A stretch of DNA of 64,000 nt, taken from contig NZ_CP132359.1 of the NCBI RefSeq assembly GCF_030758975.1, positions 2,062,811-2,126,810 on the forward strand, read 5' to 3'. Source of the DNA: Bosea beijingensis (GTDB lineage: Bacteria > Pseudomonadota > Alphaproteobacteria > Rhizobiales > Beijerinckiaceae). Positions 1-10,733 of the stretch are shown here, one piece after another (positions within the stretch are counted from its first letter, which is position 1; each line of letters begins with the position of its first letter). Position numbers and translations under genes: made by a program. The notes below the pieces were generated by a model. The model searched no databases. It was not told the DNA's origin and saw nothing but the letters and a program-made list of their open reading frames with translations.

Positions 1-1605
1 GGCGGTGTCGAGGTTGAGGGCCGCCGCCAGCAGCGCCTGGGTATAGGCCTCGCGTGGCTGGGCGAAGATCGCCTCGGCCGGGCCTTCCTCGACCACCTTG
101 CCGTTCTGCATCACCACGACCCGATGCGACAGCGCCCTCACGACCTTGAGGTCGTGGCTGATGAAGAGATAGCCCAGCTTGCGCTTGGCTTGCAGCCCGC
201 GCAGCAACTCGACGATCTGTGCCTGCACGGACATGTCGAGCGCCGAGGTCGGCTCGTCCAGCACCACGAACTTGGGATCGAGCGCCATGGCCCGCGCGAT
301 CGCGATGCGCTGACGCTGGCCGCCCGAGAACTCGTGCGGGTAGCGATCCATCGCTGCAGGGTCCAGCCCCACATCGGCGAGCGCTTGCGCCACGATCTCG
401 CGGCGCCGCTCATAGCTCAGGTTCGGTTGCTGGATCGCGAGGCCTTCGGCGACGATCTCGGCCACCGACATGCGCGGCGAGAGCGAGCCGTAGGGGTCCT
501 GGAAGACGACCTGCAGATCCTTGCGCTTCGGCCGGACCTGCTTGCTGGAGAGCCCGTCGATGCGGTCGCCGAGGAAGACGATCGGCCCTTCCGACGAGAT
601 CAGCCTGAGGATGGCGAGGCCGAGTGTGGTCTTGCCCGAGCCGGATTCGCCGACGACGCCCAGCGTCTCGCCCTCGCGCACCTTGACCGAGATGCCGTCG
701 ACAGCCTTCAAATGGCCGCTGACGCGGCGCAGCAGGCCGGACTTGATCGGGAACCAGACCTTGACCGGCCCGGCCTCCAGCAGCGTCGCCGCGTCCGCCG
801 GGACGGGGGCAGGGCGGCCCTTCGGCTCGGCCGCGAGCAGGCGCTTGGTATAGTCGTGCTGCGGGTTGGCGAAGATCTCGGCGACGGGCCCATGCTCGAC
901 GACCTTGCCCTTCAGCATCACGCAGACCCGGTCGGCGATGCGCCGGACGATGCCGAGGTCATGCGTGATGAACAGCATGGCCATGCCGAGCCGGCCCTGC
1001 AGCTCCTTGAGCAGCTTCAGGATCTGCGCCTGCACGGTGACGTCGAGCGCGGTGGTCGGCTCGTCGGCGACCAACAGTTCGGGCTCGTTCGCGAGCGCCA
1101 TCGCGATCATCACGCGCTGGCGCTGCCCGCCCGAGAGCTGGTGCGGATAGGCATCGAGCCGGCTCGCCGCATCCCGGATGCCGACGAGGTCGAGCAGCTC
1201 CAGCGTGCGGGTGCGGGCCTTCTCGCCGCGCAGCCCTTTGTGCAGTTCGAGGATCTCGCCGATCTGCCGCTCGATCGTATGCAGCGGGTTGAGCGAGGTC
1301 ATCGGCTCCTGGAACACCATGGTGATGTCGTTGCCGCGCACCTTGCGCATCGCGTCCTCGTCGGCCGCGATCAGATCCTGCCCGTTGAACAGGATCTTGC
1401 CGGAAGGATGATGCGCCGCCGGATAGTTCAGGAGCTTCAGGATCGACAGAGCCGAGACCGATTTGCCCGAGCCGGACTCGCCGACAAGCGCGAGCGTCTC
1501 GCCCTTGGCGATCGAGAAGGAGACATGGTCGACGGCGAGCGTCTCGCGCCCGCCCTGGCGGAAAGCGACGGAGAGGTCTTCGACGGAGAGTAGCGGCGCG
1601 GTCAT
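1..1605 (-). CDS. yejF: Microcin C/oligopeptide ABC importer, ATP-binding protein YejF (3' end cut by window edge)
   Basis: Fused double ATPase that energises the Yej peptide importer at the inner face of the membrane. The first half shows Walker A GESGSGKS, an LSGGQRQR signature and a Walker B ending in [10 protein letters not shown]. The second half repeats the pattern with its own signature and Walker B region near positions 230-320. The ATG at 1605 overlaps the yejE stop (ATGA), so the two are translationally coupled. The frame stays open to base 1 for 535 codons; family members are about 530-540 residues, so only a few C-terminal residues are probably missing. Confidence 0.93.
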   Translation of the reverse strand, partial: MTAPLLSVEDLSVAFRQGGRETLAVDHVSFSIAKGETLALVGESGSGKSVSALSILKLLNYPAAHHPSGKILFNGQDLIAADEDAMRKVRGNDITMVFQEPMTSLNPLHTIERQIGEILELHKGLRGEKARTRTLELLDLVGIRDAASRLDAYPHQLSGGQRQRVMIAMALANEPELLVADEPTTALDVTVQAQILKLLKELQGRLGMAMLFITHDLGIVRRIADRVCVMLKGKVVEHGPVAEIFANPQHDYTKRLLAAEPKGRPAPVPADAATLLEAGPVKVWFPIKSGLLRRVSGHLKAVDGISVKVREGETLGVVGESGSGKTTLGLAILRLISSEGPIVFLGDRIDGLSSKQVRPKRKDLQVVFQDPYGSLSPRMSVAEIVAEGLAIQQPNLSYERRREIVAQALADVGLDPAAMDRYPHEFSGGQRQRIAIARAMALDPKFVVLDEPTSALDMSVQAQIVELLRGLQAKRKLGYLFISHDLKVVRALSHRVVVMQNGKVVEEGPAEAIFAQPREAYTQALLAAALNLDTA

Positions 1606-2783
1606 GCGAAGGTCTTCCGCGGGTCGAAGGCGTCGCGCACGGCCTCGCCGATGAAGATCAGCAGCGACAGCATCAGCGCGATCACGATGAAGCCGGAGAG
1701 GCCGAGCCAGGGCGCCTGCAGGTTCGCCTTGCCCTGCGCCAGCAATTCGCCGAGCGAAGGGGAGCCCGGCGGCAGGCCGAAGCCGAGGAAATCGAGCGAG
1801 GTCAGGGTGGTGATCGAGCCGTTCAGGATGAAGGGCAGGAAGGTCAGTGTGGCCACCATCGCGTTCGGCAGCAGGTGCCGGATCATGATGGTGCGGTTGG
1901 AGAGGCCGAGCGCGCGGGCCGCCCGGACATACTCGAAATTGCGCGCCCGCAGGAATTCGGCGCGCACGACGCCGACCAGCGCCACCCAGGAGAACAGCAG
2001 GAGGATGCCGAGCAGCACGAAGAAGCTCGGCGTGATGATCGCGGCGACGATGATCAGCAGGTAGAGCGCCGGAATCGAGGTCCAGATCTCGATCAGGCGC
2101 TGGAAGATCAGGTCGGTCCAGCCGCCGAAATAGCCTTGGATAGCCCCGGCCGCGATGCCGATCACCGAGGAGAAGGCGCACAGGATCAGCCCGAACAGCA
2201 CGGAGATGCGGAAGCCGTAGATCAGGCGCGCCACCACGTCACGGCCCTGGTCGTCCGTGCCGAGCCAGTTCCACTCGAGGTCGCGGCAGGTCTTGCCGCC
2301 GCTGCGTTCCGCGATCGCTTTGCACTGCTCGTCCTTGAGCAGCCAGGTCGGCGGCGCGGGAGCCGGCACCGGCAGGTCGAGATTATGCGTGCGGTAGGAA
2401 TAGCGGATCGGCGGCCAGATCGCGAAGCCATTGGCGGCGATCTCCTTGGCGATGACCGGGTCGCGGTAATCGGTGGTGGCAAGGAAGCCCCCGAACTTCT
2501 CTTCCGGATAGTTCACCGCGACCGGGAACAGCCATTCGTCCTTGTAGCGCACGACAAGCGGCCGGTCGTTGGCGATGAACTCGGCGAAGAGCGAGAGCAC
2601 GAACAGCGCAAGGAAGAGCCAGAGCGACCACCAGCCGCGCTTGTTGGCCTTGAAGTTGTTCAGCCTTCGCCGGTTGATCGGCGAGAGCTTGAGCCAGCCC
2701 TGCTTGGCCTCGGCCGGCGCCAGCGGAATATCGCTGCGCAGGGCAGGCGGCGGAGCGTCGATCAGCGTGTCGCTCATGCTCAC
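1602..2783 (-). CDS. yejE: Microcin C/oligopeptide ABC importer, permease YejE
   Basis: Inner-membrane permease of the DppC/OppC type, 393 aa. There is an N-terminal membrane segment near residues 50-70, then a long periplasmic insert that is typical of YejE, then five C-terminal membrane helices. The ATPase-contact loop reads [20 protein letters not shown]. It overlaps yejB by four bases upstream and yejF by four bases downstream, so the operon is read as one coupled unit. A second ATG two codons in could also serve as the start. Confidence 0.93.
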   Translation of the reverse strand: MSMSDTLIDAPPPALRSDIPLAPAEAKQGWLKLSPINRRRLNNFKANKRGWWSLWLFLALFVLSLFAEFIANDRPLVVRYKDEWLFPVAVNYPEEKFGGFLATTDYRDPVIAKEIAANGFAIWPPIRYSYRTHNLDLPVPAPAPPTWLLKDEQCKAIAERSGGKTCRDLEWNWLGTDDQGRDVVARLIYGFRISVLFGLILCAFSSVIGIAAGAIQGYFGGWTDLIFQRLIEIWTSIPALYLLIIVAAIITPSFFVLLGILLLFSWVALVGVVRAEFLRARNFEYVRAARALGLSNRTIMIRHLLPNAMVATLTFLPFILNGSITTLTSLDFLGFGLPPGSPSLGELLAQGKANLQAPWLGLSGFIVIALMLSLLIFIGEAVRDAFDPRKTFA

Positions 2784-3868
2784 GCCTCCCGGCTCTCGAA
2801 ATCAATGCGGGGGTCGACCCAGCTATAGGTCAGGTCGGTGATCAGATGCACGACGAGGCCGATCAGCGAGAAGATGTAGAGATTGGCGAAGACCACGGGA
2901 TAGTCGCGGTTGACGATCGCCTCGAAGGAGAGGAGGCCGAGTCCGTCGAGCGAGAAGATCGTCTCGATCAGCAGCGACCCCGCGAAGAGCGCGTGGACGA
3001 AGGCGCCCGGGAAGCCGGCGATGACGATCAGCATCGCGTTGCGGAAGACATGGCCATAGAGCACGCGCCGCTCGCTAAGACCCTTCATCCGGGCCGTCAG
3101 GACGTATTGCTTGCGGATCTCGTCGAGGAAGGAGTTCTTGGTCAAAAGCGTCGAGGTCGCGAAGGCGCCGAGCGCCATGGCCAGCACCGGTAAGGCGATG
3201 TGCCAGAGATAGTCCTTGGCCTTCCCAAACAGGCTGAGCTCCGCCCAGTTGTCGGAGGTCAGGCCTCTCAGCGGGAAGATCTGCCAGAAGGAGCCGCCGG
3301 CGAAGAGCACGATCAGCAGGATCGCGAACAGGAAGCTCGGGATGGCGTAGCCGATGATGACGACCGCGCTCGTCCAGGTGTCGAAGCGCGAGCCCTCCTT
3401 CATCGCCTTGCGGATGCCGAGCGGGATCGAGATCGCATAGGAGATCAGCGTCATCCAGAGCCCGAGCGTGATCGAGACCGGCAGCTTTTCCTTGATGAGC
3501 TGCAGCACCGGCGCGTCGCGGAAATAAGAGCGGCCGAAATCGAAGCGGGCATAGTCGCCGAGCATCTTCAGGAAGCGCTCATGCGCCGGCTTGTCGAAGC
3601 CGAACTGCTTCTCCAGCTCCTTGATGAAGGCGGGATCGAGACCCTGCGCGCCGCGATAGGCCGACCCGTCGCCCTGCGCGCCGGCATCGCCGCCCTGACC
3701 CCCACCGACGCGGTCGGCCGCGCCGCCGCTGTTCGGGTTCTGGAGCTGCGAGATCACGCGCTCGACCGGCCCGCCCGGCGCGAACTGCACGATGACGAAG
3801 GAGACGAGCAGGATGCCGAACAGGGTCGGCACCATCAGCGCGAGGCGCCGGGCGATATAGCTCAGCAT
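2780..3868 (-). CDS. yejB: Microcin C/oligopeptide ABC importer, permease YejB
   Basis: Partner permease of the DppB/OppB type, 362 aa. I chose the ATG at 3868 because the protein then begins [19 protein letters not shown], the usual first helix of this family; the frame is open further upstream but there it overlaps yejA. A Gly/Asp/Ala-rich stretch near residues 45-70 precedes the periplasmic loop. The ATPase-contact loop reads [20 protein letters not shown]. The start lies seven bases after the yejA stop and the stop overlaps the yejE start. Confidence 0.92.
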   Translation of the reverse strand: MLSYIARRLALMVPTLFGILLVSFVIVQFAPGGPVERVISQLQNPNSGGAADRVGGGQGGDAGAQGDGSAYRGAQGLDPAFIKELEKQFGFDKPAHERFLKMLGDYARFDFGRSYFRDAPVLQLIKEKLPVSITLGLWMTLISYAISIPLGIRKAMKEGSRFDTWTSAVVIIGYAIPSFLFAILLIVLFAGGSFWQIFPLRGLTSDNWAELSLFGKAKDYLWHIALPVLAMALGAFATSTLLTKNSFLDEIRKQYVLTARMKGLSERRVLYGHVFRNAMLIVIAGFPGAFVHALFAGSLLIETIFSLDGLGLLSFEAIVNRDYPVVFANLYIFSLIGLVVHLITDLTYSWVDPRIDFESREA

Positions 3869-3875
3869 GCCCGGG

Positions 3876-5744
3876 TCACGCCTTTCCGATCCGCTTGGCC
3901 TTCTCGGGGTCGTACCACCAGATGCCCGGCGCGCCCGAGGAGTATTTCGGCTTGGTCGCCGGCCGGTCGTACATGTCCCAATAGGCCACCAGCTCGTTCG
4001 GGCTGTACCACATCGGCACCCAGTAACGGCCGGCCCGAAGCAGCCTGTCGAGGCATTTGGCGGCCACGACGACCTCGGCATAGCTGTCCGCCCGCCCGAT
4101 CCTCTCGATCATGGCGTCGATCGCCGGGTCGGCGATGCCGCCGATATTGCGGGTCCCGGCCGTCTTGGCCGCTTCCGAACCGTAGATGATGCGCAGGCTG
4201 TCGCTGGGTATGACGGAGCCCGTCAGGGACGATATCGCGACATCGAAATCGCGCTCGTCGAGCCGGCGTTGATGCTGCGAAGGGTCGACCAGTCGCGATT
4301 GCGCCCTGATGCCGAGCTTCCCGAGATTCTCCAGGTAAGGCTGCGTATGAGGTTGAAGTGCGGCCTCGCGGTCGAGGAACTCGATCTCGAAGGGCTGGCC
4401 GTTCGGCAGCAGGAGCCGGCCTTTGTCGCGTTTGCAGCCGGCTTTCCTGAACAGTTCATCCGCCTGCCTCAGCAGGTTCCGATCGCTGCCCGAGCCATCG
4501 CTGACCGGCGGAACGAAGGGTTCGCCGAAGACTTCCTCGGGAACCTTGCCCCTGAAGGGTTCGAGCAACGCGAGTTCTTCGGGGGAAGGCTTGCCGACAG
4601 CCTTCGAATCCGCGTTCTCGAAATAGGACGTCGTCCGGGCGCGCAGGCCGTACATGACGTTCTTGTTGGTCCATTCGAAGTCGAAGCACAGGCCGATCGC
4701 CTCGCGGATGCGGGGATCGGAGAATTTCTCGCGGCGGAGATTGAAGACCCAGCCCTGCGTGCCGACGGGCTCCGTCGTCGGTAGCATCTCGCGCTTGACC
4801 TTGCCTTCCTTGAGGGCCGGAAAATCGTAGCCGATCGCCCAAAGCTTCGAGGTATACTCCTCGTGATAGGTGATGACGCCGCTCTTGAAGGCCTCGAACC
4901 CGACATTGCGATCGCGGAAATACTCCCAGCGAACCCGGTCGAAATTGTTGGTGCCGACATTGACCGGCAGGTCTTTGCCCCAGTAGTCGGCGACGCGCTC
5001 GAACTCGATATAGCGACCCTGTTCGAAGCGCCCGACCCGGTAGGGACCCGAGCCGAGCGGCGCTTCCAGCGTGGATGCCTCGAAGTCCCGCGTCGACCAG
5101 AACGTCTCTGAGAAGATCGACATGCCGGCGACGATCAGGTGCAGGTCGCGGCTGCGGCGGGGCGAAAGCTTGACGGTGACGAGGTCGTCGCCTTCTGCCG
5201 TGGCGGAGAGCATCTCCTGCAGGATCATCCGATAGATCGGATGTCCTTTCGTCTTGAGGATGTTCAGCGAGAAGGCGACATCCTGTGCCTTGACACGAGA
5301 GCCGTCATGGAAGCGCGCCTCCGGCCGCAGGCGGAAGCGATAGGTCAGCTTGTCGGCGGAGACCGAGACGCTCTTCGCCAGCAAGCCATAGAGCGCGCCC
5401 GGCTCGTCGCCGGAGCCGGCCATCAGGCTGTCAAAACAGGCATCGATGCCGGCCGCGCCGTCGCCTTTCGAGACGAAGATGTTGAGCGTGTTGAAGGTCT
5501 CAAGATTCTGGTTTCCGCCGCCACGCTTGATCGATTGGACGATGTACCCGCCCTTGGGCGCCTTGGGGTTCACATAGGCGAAATGCGGAAAGTCGGGTGG
5601 CAGGGCGAGCTCGCCGAAGGTCGAGAGCCCGTGCGATTCGGCATCCTGCGCCAGCGCCGCTCCGGGAAGCTGGGGCAGGGCGCCCGCGACGGTCGCGGTA
5701 CCTGCGGCTTCCAGCAAACTGCGGCGTGTGATGCGCATCGCCAT
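3876..5744 (-). CDS. yejA: Extracellular peptide-binding protein YejA, with a twin-arginine signal
   Basis: Periplasmic family-5 solute-binding protein, 622 aa, first gene of yejABEF. The N-terminus has [11 protein letters not shown] followed by a hydrophobic stretch and an ALAQD cleavage site near residue 33, so export through Tat is likely. The start at 5744 has CGGAGAC about 7 bases upstream; a longer frame to 5879 has no signal-like N-terminus. The body matches the SBP_bac_5 fold ([18 protein letters not shown] region). Known relatives bind microcin C and short peptides; the true ligand here is not visible. Confidence 0.92.
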   Translation of the reverse strand: MAMRITRRSLLEAAGTATVAGALPQLPGAALAQDAESHGLSTFGELALPPDFPHFAYVNPKAPKGGYIVQSIKRGGGNQNLETFNTLNIFVSKGDGAAGIDACFDSLMAGSGDEPGALYGLLAKSVSVSADKLTYRFRLRPEARFHDGSRVKAQDVAFSLNILKTKGHPIYRMILQEMLSATAEGDDLVTVKLSPRRSRDLHLIVAGMSIFSETFWSTRDFEASTLEAPLGSGPYRVGRFEQGRYIEFERVADYWGKDLPVNVGTNNFDRVRWEYFRDRNVGFEAFKSGVITYHEEYTSKLWAIGYDFPALKEGKVKREMLPTTEPVGTQGWVFNLRREKFSDPRIREAIGLCFDFEWTNKNVMYGLRARTTSYFENADSKAVGKPSPEELALLEPFRGKVPEEVFGEPFVPPVSDGSGSDRNLLRQADELFRKAGCKRDKGRLLLPNGQPFEIEFLDREAALQPHTQPYLENLGKLGIRAQSRLVDPSQHQRRLDERDFDVAISSLTGSVIPSDSLRIIYGSEAAKTAGTRNIGGIADPAIDAMIERIGRADSYAEVVVAAKCLDRLLRAGRYWVPMWYSPNELVAYWDMYDRPATKPKYSSGAPGIWWYDPEKAKRIGKA

Positions 5745-5868
5745 CGTTTCGCGTCTCCGTCTGATTCGCCGTTGTCCTGTGTCGCCTGCGCGCAAGGTTA
5801 CGGCAATGGCTGGCAGGAGTACGATTGTGCGGGCTTGCGCGGGGCGGGAGCAAGGCGAAGAAACGAAA

Positions 5869-5893
5869 AAGCCGGGCAAAGCCCGGCTTCGTG
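5869..5893 (-). terminator. Rho-independent terminator after the cytochrome c gene
   Basis: Inverted arms AAGCCGGGC and GCCCGGCTT (5869-5877 and 5881-5889) enclose a 3-base loop. Read on the minus strand the hairpin is followed by a run of T. It sits between the cytochrome c stop (5922) and the yejA start (5744), so it separates the two minus-strand units. Confidence 0.8.
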
Positions 5894-5921
5894 ATCGCGT
5901 GTTGGCCGTTCGCCTGATGCC

Positions 5922-6464
5922 TCAGGGCTTCGGCAGCGGCTTCGGTGCATCGGCCAGCGAGTTCAGATAGGCGACGACATCGGCGCGGGTCTCGGGTTTG
6001 GCGATGCCGGCGAACGCCATGATCGTGCCGGGGACATAGGCCTTCGGGCTCTTCAGGAAGTGGTCGAGCGCCTCGGCGTCCCAGGTCTTGTCGCTGCGGC
6101 CCTTCATCGCGGCCGAGTAGCCGAAGCCGGCGACCGAGCCCTCGTTGCGGCCATAGACTTCGAAGAGATGCGGGCCGACCTTGTTGGCGCCGCCCTTCTC
6201 GAAGGTGTGGCAGGCCTTGCAGGCGGCGGTTGCCCTCTCGCCCTTGGCAGGGTCGGCCTTGGCGAGGCGCACCGCGATCGGCTCCTCGGCTACCGGCGCA
6301 GCGGCGGCGCCACCGGCAGCGGCGGGCTCCTCGCTCGGCAGGTCGAAGCCCGGTACGACCGGCTTCTTCGGCGCGAAGACGATGCCGGCCGTCATGCTGA
6401 GGCCCATCACGACGAGCAGCGTGGAGAGAACCGCGCCGGCAATCTTGTTGGCTTCGATATTCAT
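5922..6464 (-). CDS. cycM: Membrane-anchored class I cytochrome c (CycM-like)
   Basis: Electron carrier, 180 aa. An uncleaved N-terminal helix (about residues 8-30) anchors it, followed by a Pro/Ala-rich linker and a single haem domain. CKACH provides the haem thiolates and proximal His, and the later motif PGTIMAF supplies the Met ligand. In related alphaproteobacteria CycM passes electrons from the bc1 complex to the aa3 oxidase in the periplasm. The ATG at 6464 starts the anchor helix; the longer frame to 6635 adds a non-membrane leader and is not favoured. It is divergent from kdsB. Confidence 0.88.
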   Translation of the reverse strand: MNIEANKIAGAVLSTLLVVMGLSMTAGIVFAPKKPVVPGFDLPSEEPAAAGGAAAAPVAEEPIAVRLAKADPAKGERATAACKACHTFEKGGANKVGPHLFEVYGRNEGSVAGFGYSAAMKGRSDKTWDAEALDHFLKSPKAYVPGTIMAFAGIAKPETRADVVAYLNSLADAPKPLPKP

Positions 6465-6567
6465 CGTGTCCGAACCCTGGTGCCCTCCGCGGCCCAAGGC
6501 GCGGGAGACGAGATAGCGCTTGGCTGGAGTCTTGAAAGGCTCCAGCTTCCGCCGTTGCTTAACCGCT

Positions 6568-6595
6568 TTGCGCGCTTCATTGCAACTCGTATAAG
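6568..6595 (+). promoter_or_regulatory. Candidate sigma-70 promoter for kdsB
   Basis: TTGCGC (6568-6573) and TATAAG (6590-6595) are separated by 16 bases and lie about 70 bases before the kdsB start. The match to the housekeeping consensus is good at -10 and partial at -35. Confidence 0.45.
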
Positions 6596-6667
6596 CACGC
6601 ACCGTTTGAGACTTTTTGCCGCCGCCGGCTTTCACCGGCTGCAGCCCAGCCGAGCACGCTTCAGAAA

Positions 6668-7402
6668 ATGGCCAATCCGCTGATCCTGATTCCGGCCCGC
6701 ATGCAGGCGACGCGCCTGCCCGGCAAGCCGCTTGCCGATATCCATGGCGAGCCGATGATCGTCCATGTCTGGCGCCGTGCGGTCGAATCCGGAGCAGGAG
6801 ACGTCGCGGTCGCGACCGATGCGCCGGAAATCGCGGCTGCGATCGAAGCCGCCGGCGGCAAGGCGGTGATGACCAGTGCCGACCACCAGACCGGCTCTGA
6901 CCGGATCAAGGAAGCCGCCGATATCCTCGACCCCGAGCGGAACTACGACATCATCGTCAATGTGCAAGGCGATTTTCCGACCCTGGCGCCTTCCGCCATC
7001 GCCGCGGCGGTGAAGCCGCTCGCCGATCCGGCTGTGGATATCGCGACGCTGGCGGGCGTGATCGACGACGAGGACGAGAAGACGGCGCCGAGCGTCGTCA
7101 AGCTCATCGGCAGCGAGATCGCGCCGGGCCACATGCGCGCGCTCTATTTCACCCGGGCGACGGCGCCGACGGGCGAGGGGCCGCTCTATCACCATGTCGG
7201 TCTCTACGCCTATCGCCGCGCCGCGCTCGACCGCTTCGTCAGCCTGCCGCAATCGCCGCTGGAGCTGCGCGAGAAGCTGGAGCAATTGCGCGCGCTGGAG
7301 AATGGCATGCGCATCGACGTCATGGTCATCGACCATGTGCCGCGCGGCGTCGACACGCCCCCCGATCTCGATCGCGCCCGCGCGATCCTGAAGTCGCGCT
7401 GA
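6668..7402 (+). CDS. kdsB: 3-deoxy-manno-octulosonate cytidylyltransferase (CMP-Kdo synthetase)
   Basis: Cytoplasmic enzyme, 244 aa, that activates Kdo with CTP for lipopolysaccharide inner-core synthesis. The N-terminal nucleotide-binding motif is [15 protein letters not shown] (residues 8-22). Other family landmarks are [12 protein letters not shown] (about 76-87) and NVQGDFPTL (about 97-105, with the metal-binding Asp). Length matches the family. It is followed 56 bases later by pheA on the same strand; the two may be co-transcribed but are functionally unrelated. Confidence 0.95.
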   Translation: MANPLILIPARMQATRLPGKPLADIHGEPMIVHVWRRAVESGAGDVAVATDAPEIAAAIEAAGGKAVMTSADHQTGSDRIKEAADILDPERNYDIIVNVQGDFPTLAPSAIAAAVKPLADPAVDIATLAGVIDDEDEKTAPSVVKLIGSEIAPGHMRALYFTRATAPTGEGPLYHHVGLYAYRRAALDRFVSLPQSPLELREKLEQLRALENGMRIDVMVIDHVPRGVDTPPDLDRARAILKSR

Positions 7403-7458
7403 GGCCGGCCTGGCCGAGCCGCATCACAACAAGAAGCCGAGGAGCCTGAAGTCGTCCC

Positions 7459-8313
7459 ATGTCCTTCGTCGTGTCTTATCAGGGTGAACCCGGGGCCTTC
7501 TCCTCGCAGGCTGCCCTCCAGGTGTTTCCGGACTGCGAGCTCCTGCCTTGCGCCACGTTTGAGGATGCGCTTTCGGCCGTCAGCGACGGCAAGGCCCGCT
7601 ACGGCATGATCCCGATCGACAACTCGATCGCCGGCCGCGTCGCCGATATCCACCACCTGCTGCCGCGCTCGGGCCTGCACATCATCGGCGAGCACTTCCT
7701 GCCGATCCGCTTCCATCTGATGGCGGCGAAGGGTGGGACGCTCGCCACGATCCAGACCGTCCAGAGCCATATCCATGCGCTCGGCCAGTGCCGCAAGATC
7801 ATCCGCAAGCTCGGCCTCAAGGCCGAGGTCGCCGCCGACACCGCCGGCTCCGCCCGCCAGGTCGCCGAGGCCAACGATCCGACGCGCGCGGCCATCGCCC
7901 CGCGTATCGCGGCCGAGGTCTATGGCCTCGACATCCTGATGGAGGATATCGAGGACGAGAAGCACAACACCACGCGCTTCGTCGTGCTTTCGAAATATCC
8001 GGAATATGCCCGCCAGGGCGGCGCCAGGACCGTCACGACGCTGATGTTCCGTGTCCGCAACATCCCGGCTGCGCTCTACAAGGCGATGGGCGGCTTCGCC
8101 ACCAACGGCATCAACATGACCAAGTTGGAAAGCTACATGGTCGACGGCCATTTCTCGGCGACGATGTTCTATGCCGATGTCGAGGGCCATCCCGACGACC
8201 CGGCGCTGCGGCGCGCCCTCGACGAGCTCTCCTATTTCTCGAAGGAGATGAAGATCATGGGCGTCTATCCTGCCAACGACTTCCGCTCGACGATCGAGGA
8301 AGCCGGCGAGTGA
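7459..8313 (+). CDS. pheA: Prephenate dehydratase, monofunctional with ACT domain
   Basis: Converts prephenate to phenylpyruvate in phenylalanine synthesis; 284 aa. The PDT domain begins SYQGEPGAFSSQAA and contains the catalytic-region motif NTTRFVVLS (about 172-180). A C-terminal ACT domain (about 195-275) includes GALYKAM-type packing and KLESYM, where allosteric enzymes usually have ESRP. This suggests phenylalanine feedback, possibly altered. There is no chorismate mutase domain; that activity is encoded separately at 60249-61082. Confidence 0.94.
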   Translation: MSFVVSYQGEPGAFSSQAALQVFPDCELLPCATFEDALSAVSDGKARYGMIPIDNSIAGRVADIHHLLPRSGLHIIGEHFLPIRFHLMAAKGGTLATIQTVQSHIHALGQCRKIIRKLGLKAEVAADTAGSARQVAEANDPTRAAIAPRIAAEVYGLDILMEDIEDEKHNTTRFVVLSKYPEYARQGGARTVTTLMFRVRNIPAALYKAMGGFATNGINMTKLESYMVDGHFSATMFYADVEGHPDDPALRRALDELSYFSKEMKIMGVYPANDFRSTIEEAGE

Positions 8314-8333
8314 GGACCATGTCGTGGAATACC

Positions 8334-8358
8334 GTGGGCGTCAGTCGCTGACGCCCAC
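8334..8358. terminator. Perfect 11-bp hairpin between convergent genes
   Basis: Arms GTGGGCGTCAG (8334-8344) and CTGACGCCCAC (8348-8358) with a TCG loop lie just after pheA. They cover the last codons and stop of the opposing thioesterase gene. There is no T-run on either strand, so it could be a weak bidirectional terminator or an mRNA-end stabiliser. Confidence 0.5.
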
Positions 8359-8787
8359 CTGGCCCTCGATGGCCATCAATGTCGCGGTCAGCAGGGCGAC
8401 GAGCTTCTCCTGTCCGCCGGGCTCGGCGAACACCTTGGCCTGGGCCAGCGTCAGTGTCCGGCCGCTCTTCACCACCTCGCCGCGCGCGACGATCCGCTCG
8501 CCCATCGCCGGCGCGACGAGATTGATCTTGAACTCCGTCGTCAGCACGCCGCGCCCGGGCGGCATCAGGCTCAAGGCCGCATAGCCTGCCGCGGAATCGG
8601 CGATGGCACTGACCGCACCCGCATGGACGAAGCCGTGCTGCTGGGACACGGCCGGGCTGGGCCTCAGGACGATCTCGATCCGTCCCGGTGCCACGGTGCC
8701 GAGACTGGCTCCCAGCGTCGCCATCAGGCCCTGCTTGGCGAAGCTCGATCGGATGCGCTCCTCGATCGCATGCAGATCAGAGGTCAT
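8341..8787 (-). CDS. PaaI-family hotdog-fold thioesterase
   Basis: 148-aa acyl-CoA thioesterase-like protein of the PaaI/4HBT group. The hotdog signature region runs QQHGFVHAGAVSAIADSA (about residues 48-65), with the HGG-type turn (here HAG) before the central helix. A beta-rich half follows with TTEFKINLVAP. The substrate cannot be read from sequence; relatives hydrolyse phenylacetyl- or other short acyl-CoA esters. It is convergent with pheA and 28 bases downstream of nudC on the same strand. Confidence 0.82.
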   Translation of the reverse strand: MTSDLHAIEERIRSSFAKQGLMATLGASLGTVAPGRIEIVLRPSPAVSQQHGFVHAGAVSAIADSAAGYAALSLMPPGRGVLTTEFKINLVAPAMGERIVARGEVVKSGRTLTLAQAKVFAEPGGQEKLVALLTATLMAIEGQVGVSD

Positions 8788-8815
8788 GTCCGGCTCCCCA
8801 GCTTAGCGTGACGGG

Positions 8816-9772
8816 CTAGATCCGTTCGCCGTCCAGCGCCCAGGCCCGCAACAGCGTGTTGGCGATGGCGATATGTTGCGGGCAGCTCAGCCCGTCGGGA
8901 TGCTTGCCCTCCAGCATCTGCAGCACCTCCGCGCGCGGGAACCAGCGGCCATCTTCGAGTTCGGTCATGTCGAGCGTGATCTCGTCGCCCAGCGCCTCGG
9001 CGATGCAGCCGACCATGATCGAGGACGGGAAGGGCCAGGGCTGCGAGGCGAGGTAGCGGACGGCGCCGACCCTGAGCCCGGCCTCTTCCCAGCTCTCGCG
9101 CCTGACCGCGTCCTCCAGCGTCTCGCCCGGCTCGACGAAACCGGCGATGCAGGAATACGAGCCCGGCGCGAACCGGGCCTGGCGCGCCAGCAGGCAGGCA
9201 TCGCCGCGCGTCACCAGCATGATCACGACCGGGTCGGTGCGCGGGAAATGCAGCGCGCCGCAGGCGGTGCATTCACGCCGCCAGCCGGAAGCGCCGGCCA
9301 CGGTCTGCCCGCCGCACTGGGCGCAGAAGCGATGCCGGGCATGCCAGTCGAGCACCGCCTTGGCCTCGCCGAGCGGCCCGACCTCGTCCTCCGGCACGAT
9401 GCGCTTCAGTGCGACCGAGCGCAGGTCGGTGACGAACAGCTCGGCCCGCTCCTTCAACGGCTCGGCGAGCGCCTTATCGATGAGGCGACCGAAACGGGGC
9501 GCTCCGTCCTCGGCCATTCCCATGAAGATTTCTTCGGCCGCCGGGCCGAGCATCTCGGTCTCGCCATGGCTGAACCAGACCGTCACCGCCTCGCCGTCGA
9601 GGCGCTTCAGGATCGGCGTCTCGCCGGCGACGACCGCGATCCGCGTGTCCGAGCGGCGGCGGAGTGCCGTCACCGCATCGGACTTGTTGCGCAGGTCTTC
9701 GCGCCGGTCGAGCCGGTTGATCGCGAAGCCGGTGAAGGAGGAGCGTTCGCGGCGAGGCAGAGCGTCGTTCAT
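8816..9772 (-). CDS. nudC: NAD(+) diphosphatase / NAD-capped RNA hydrolase NudC
   Basis: 318 aa, with the full NudC plan. A variable N-terminal domain is followed by a zinc ribbon with Cys150, Cys153, Cys168 and Cys171. The Nudix box begins GFVEPGETLEDAVRRE at residue 211 and continues SWEEAG. The diagnostic SQPWPFP motif (243-249) comes straight after. The family cleaves NADH/NAD to NMN and AMP and removes NAD caps from RNA. The ATG at 9772 is the first in frame. Confidence 0.94.
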   Translation of the reverse strand: MNDALPRRERSSFTGFAINRLDRREDLRNKSDAVTALRRRSDTRIAVVAGETPILKRLDGEAVTVWFSHGETEMLGPAAEEIFMGMAEDGAPRFGRLIDKALAEPLKERAELFVTDLRSVALKRIVPEDEVGPLGEAKAVLDWHARHRFCAQCGGQTVAGASGWRRECTACGALHFPRTDPVVIMLVTRGDACLLARQARFAPGSYSCIAGFVEPGETLEDAVRRESWEEAGLRVGAVRYLASQPWPFPSSIMVGCIAEALGDEITLDMTELEDGRWFPRAEVLQMLEGKHPDGLSCPQHIAIANTLLRAWALDGERI

Positions 9773-9815
9773 GCCTTGGGTCTAGACCCGCGACGCCGTG
9801 CCGCGCAAGCGCGTC

Positions 9816-10703
9816 TCACGCCTGCCCGCGTCCGCGCAGAAGGTGGATGATGCCGGAGAAATCCGTGCCGCCTTCGCCCCAGGCATTGTGCAGTCCGAAG
9901 AGCTGCGCCGCGGCCGCGCCCAGCGGGGTGGAGGCGCCCGCGGCCTGCGCCGCTTCCTGCGAAAGCTTCAGGTCTTTCAGCATCAGCGCCGAGGCGAAGC
10001 CCGGCTTGTACTCGTTATTGGCGGGCGAGGTTGGCACCGGGCCGGGCACCGGGCAATAGGTCGTCAGCGACCAGCACTGGCCCGACGAGGTCGAGGCGAC
10101 ATCGAACAGCGCCTGATGCGACAGGCCGAGCTTCTCGCCCAGCACGAAGGCCTCGGAGACGCCGATCATTGAGATGCCCAGGATCATGTTGTTGCAGATC
10201 TTGGCCGCCTGGCCGTTGCCGGCGCCGCCGCAATGCACGATCTTGCGCCCCATCTTGGCGAGGATCGGCTCGCCCTTGGCGAAGGCATCCTCGCTGCCGC
10301 CGACCATCAAGGTCAGCGTCGCGCCCTTGGCGCCGCCTGTGCCGCCCGAAACCGGGGCGTCGAGCGAGAGGCAGCCGCGCTCGGCCGCCAGCGCATGGGC
10401 CTTGCGGGCGCTCTCGACATCGATCGTCGAGGAATCGATCAGCAGCGTGCCGGATTTCACGGCCGGCAGGATATCGGCCCAGACCGCGAGCACATGCTTG
10501 CCGGCCGGCAGCATCGTGACGACGATTTCTGCATCGGCCACGGCCTCCTTGGCGGAACCTGCGATGCCGACGCCTAGCTCGGCGGCGGCATCCTTCGAGG
10601 CCTGCACGAGATCGAAGGCTTTGACGCTATGCCCGGCCTTGACGAGGTTCCCGGCCATCGGGCCGCCCATGTTGCCGAGACCGATGAAGGCGATGTTGGT
10701 CAT
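9816..10703 (-). CDS. mmsB: 3-hydroxyisobutyrate dehydrogenase
   Basis: 295-aa NAD-dependent beta-hydroxyacid dehydrogenase that oxidises 3-hydroxyisobutyrate to methylmalonate semialdehyde in valine breakdown. The Rossmann motif is GLGNMGGPMAGN (8-19), the substrate-binding motif DAPVSGGTGGAKGATL is near 120, and the catalytic Lys lies in AAKICNNMILG near 170. Its placement with mmsA and an isobutyryl-CoA-type dehydrogenase supports the substrate call. A repeat element separates it from the next upstream gene of the cluster. Confidence 0.93.
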   Translation of the reverse strand: MTNIAFIGLGNMGGPMAGNLVKAGHSVKAFDLVQASKDAAAELGVGIAGSAKEAVADAEIVVTMLPAGKHVLAVWADILPAVKSGTLLIDSSTIDVESARKAHALAAERGCLSLDAPVSGGTGGAKGATLTLMVGGSEDAFAKGEPILAKMGRKIVHCGGAGNGQAAKICNNMILGISMIGVSEAFVLGEKLGLSHQALFDVASTSSGQCWSLTTYCPVPGPVPTSPANNEYKPGFASALMLKDLKLSQEAAQAAGASTPLGAAAAQLFGLHNAWGEGGTDFSGIIHLLRGRGQA

Positions 10704-10733
10704 GTTGCGTTTCCTCTTATCGTCGTTCTTGGT

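Noticed and set aside
124..1593. Plus-strand open frame of 489 codons
   Set aside because: Antisense shadow of yejF, whose Walker and signature motifs are on the minus strand.
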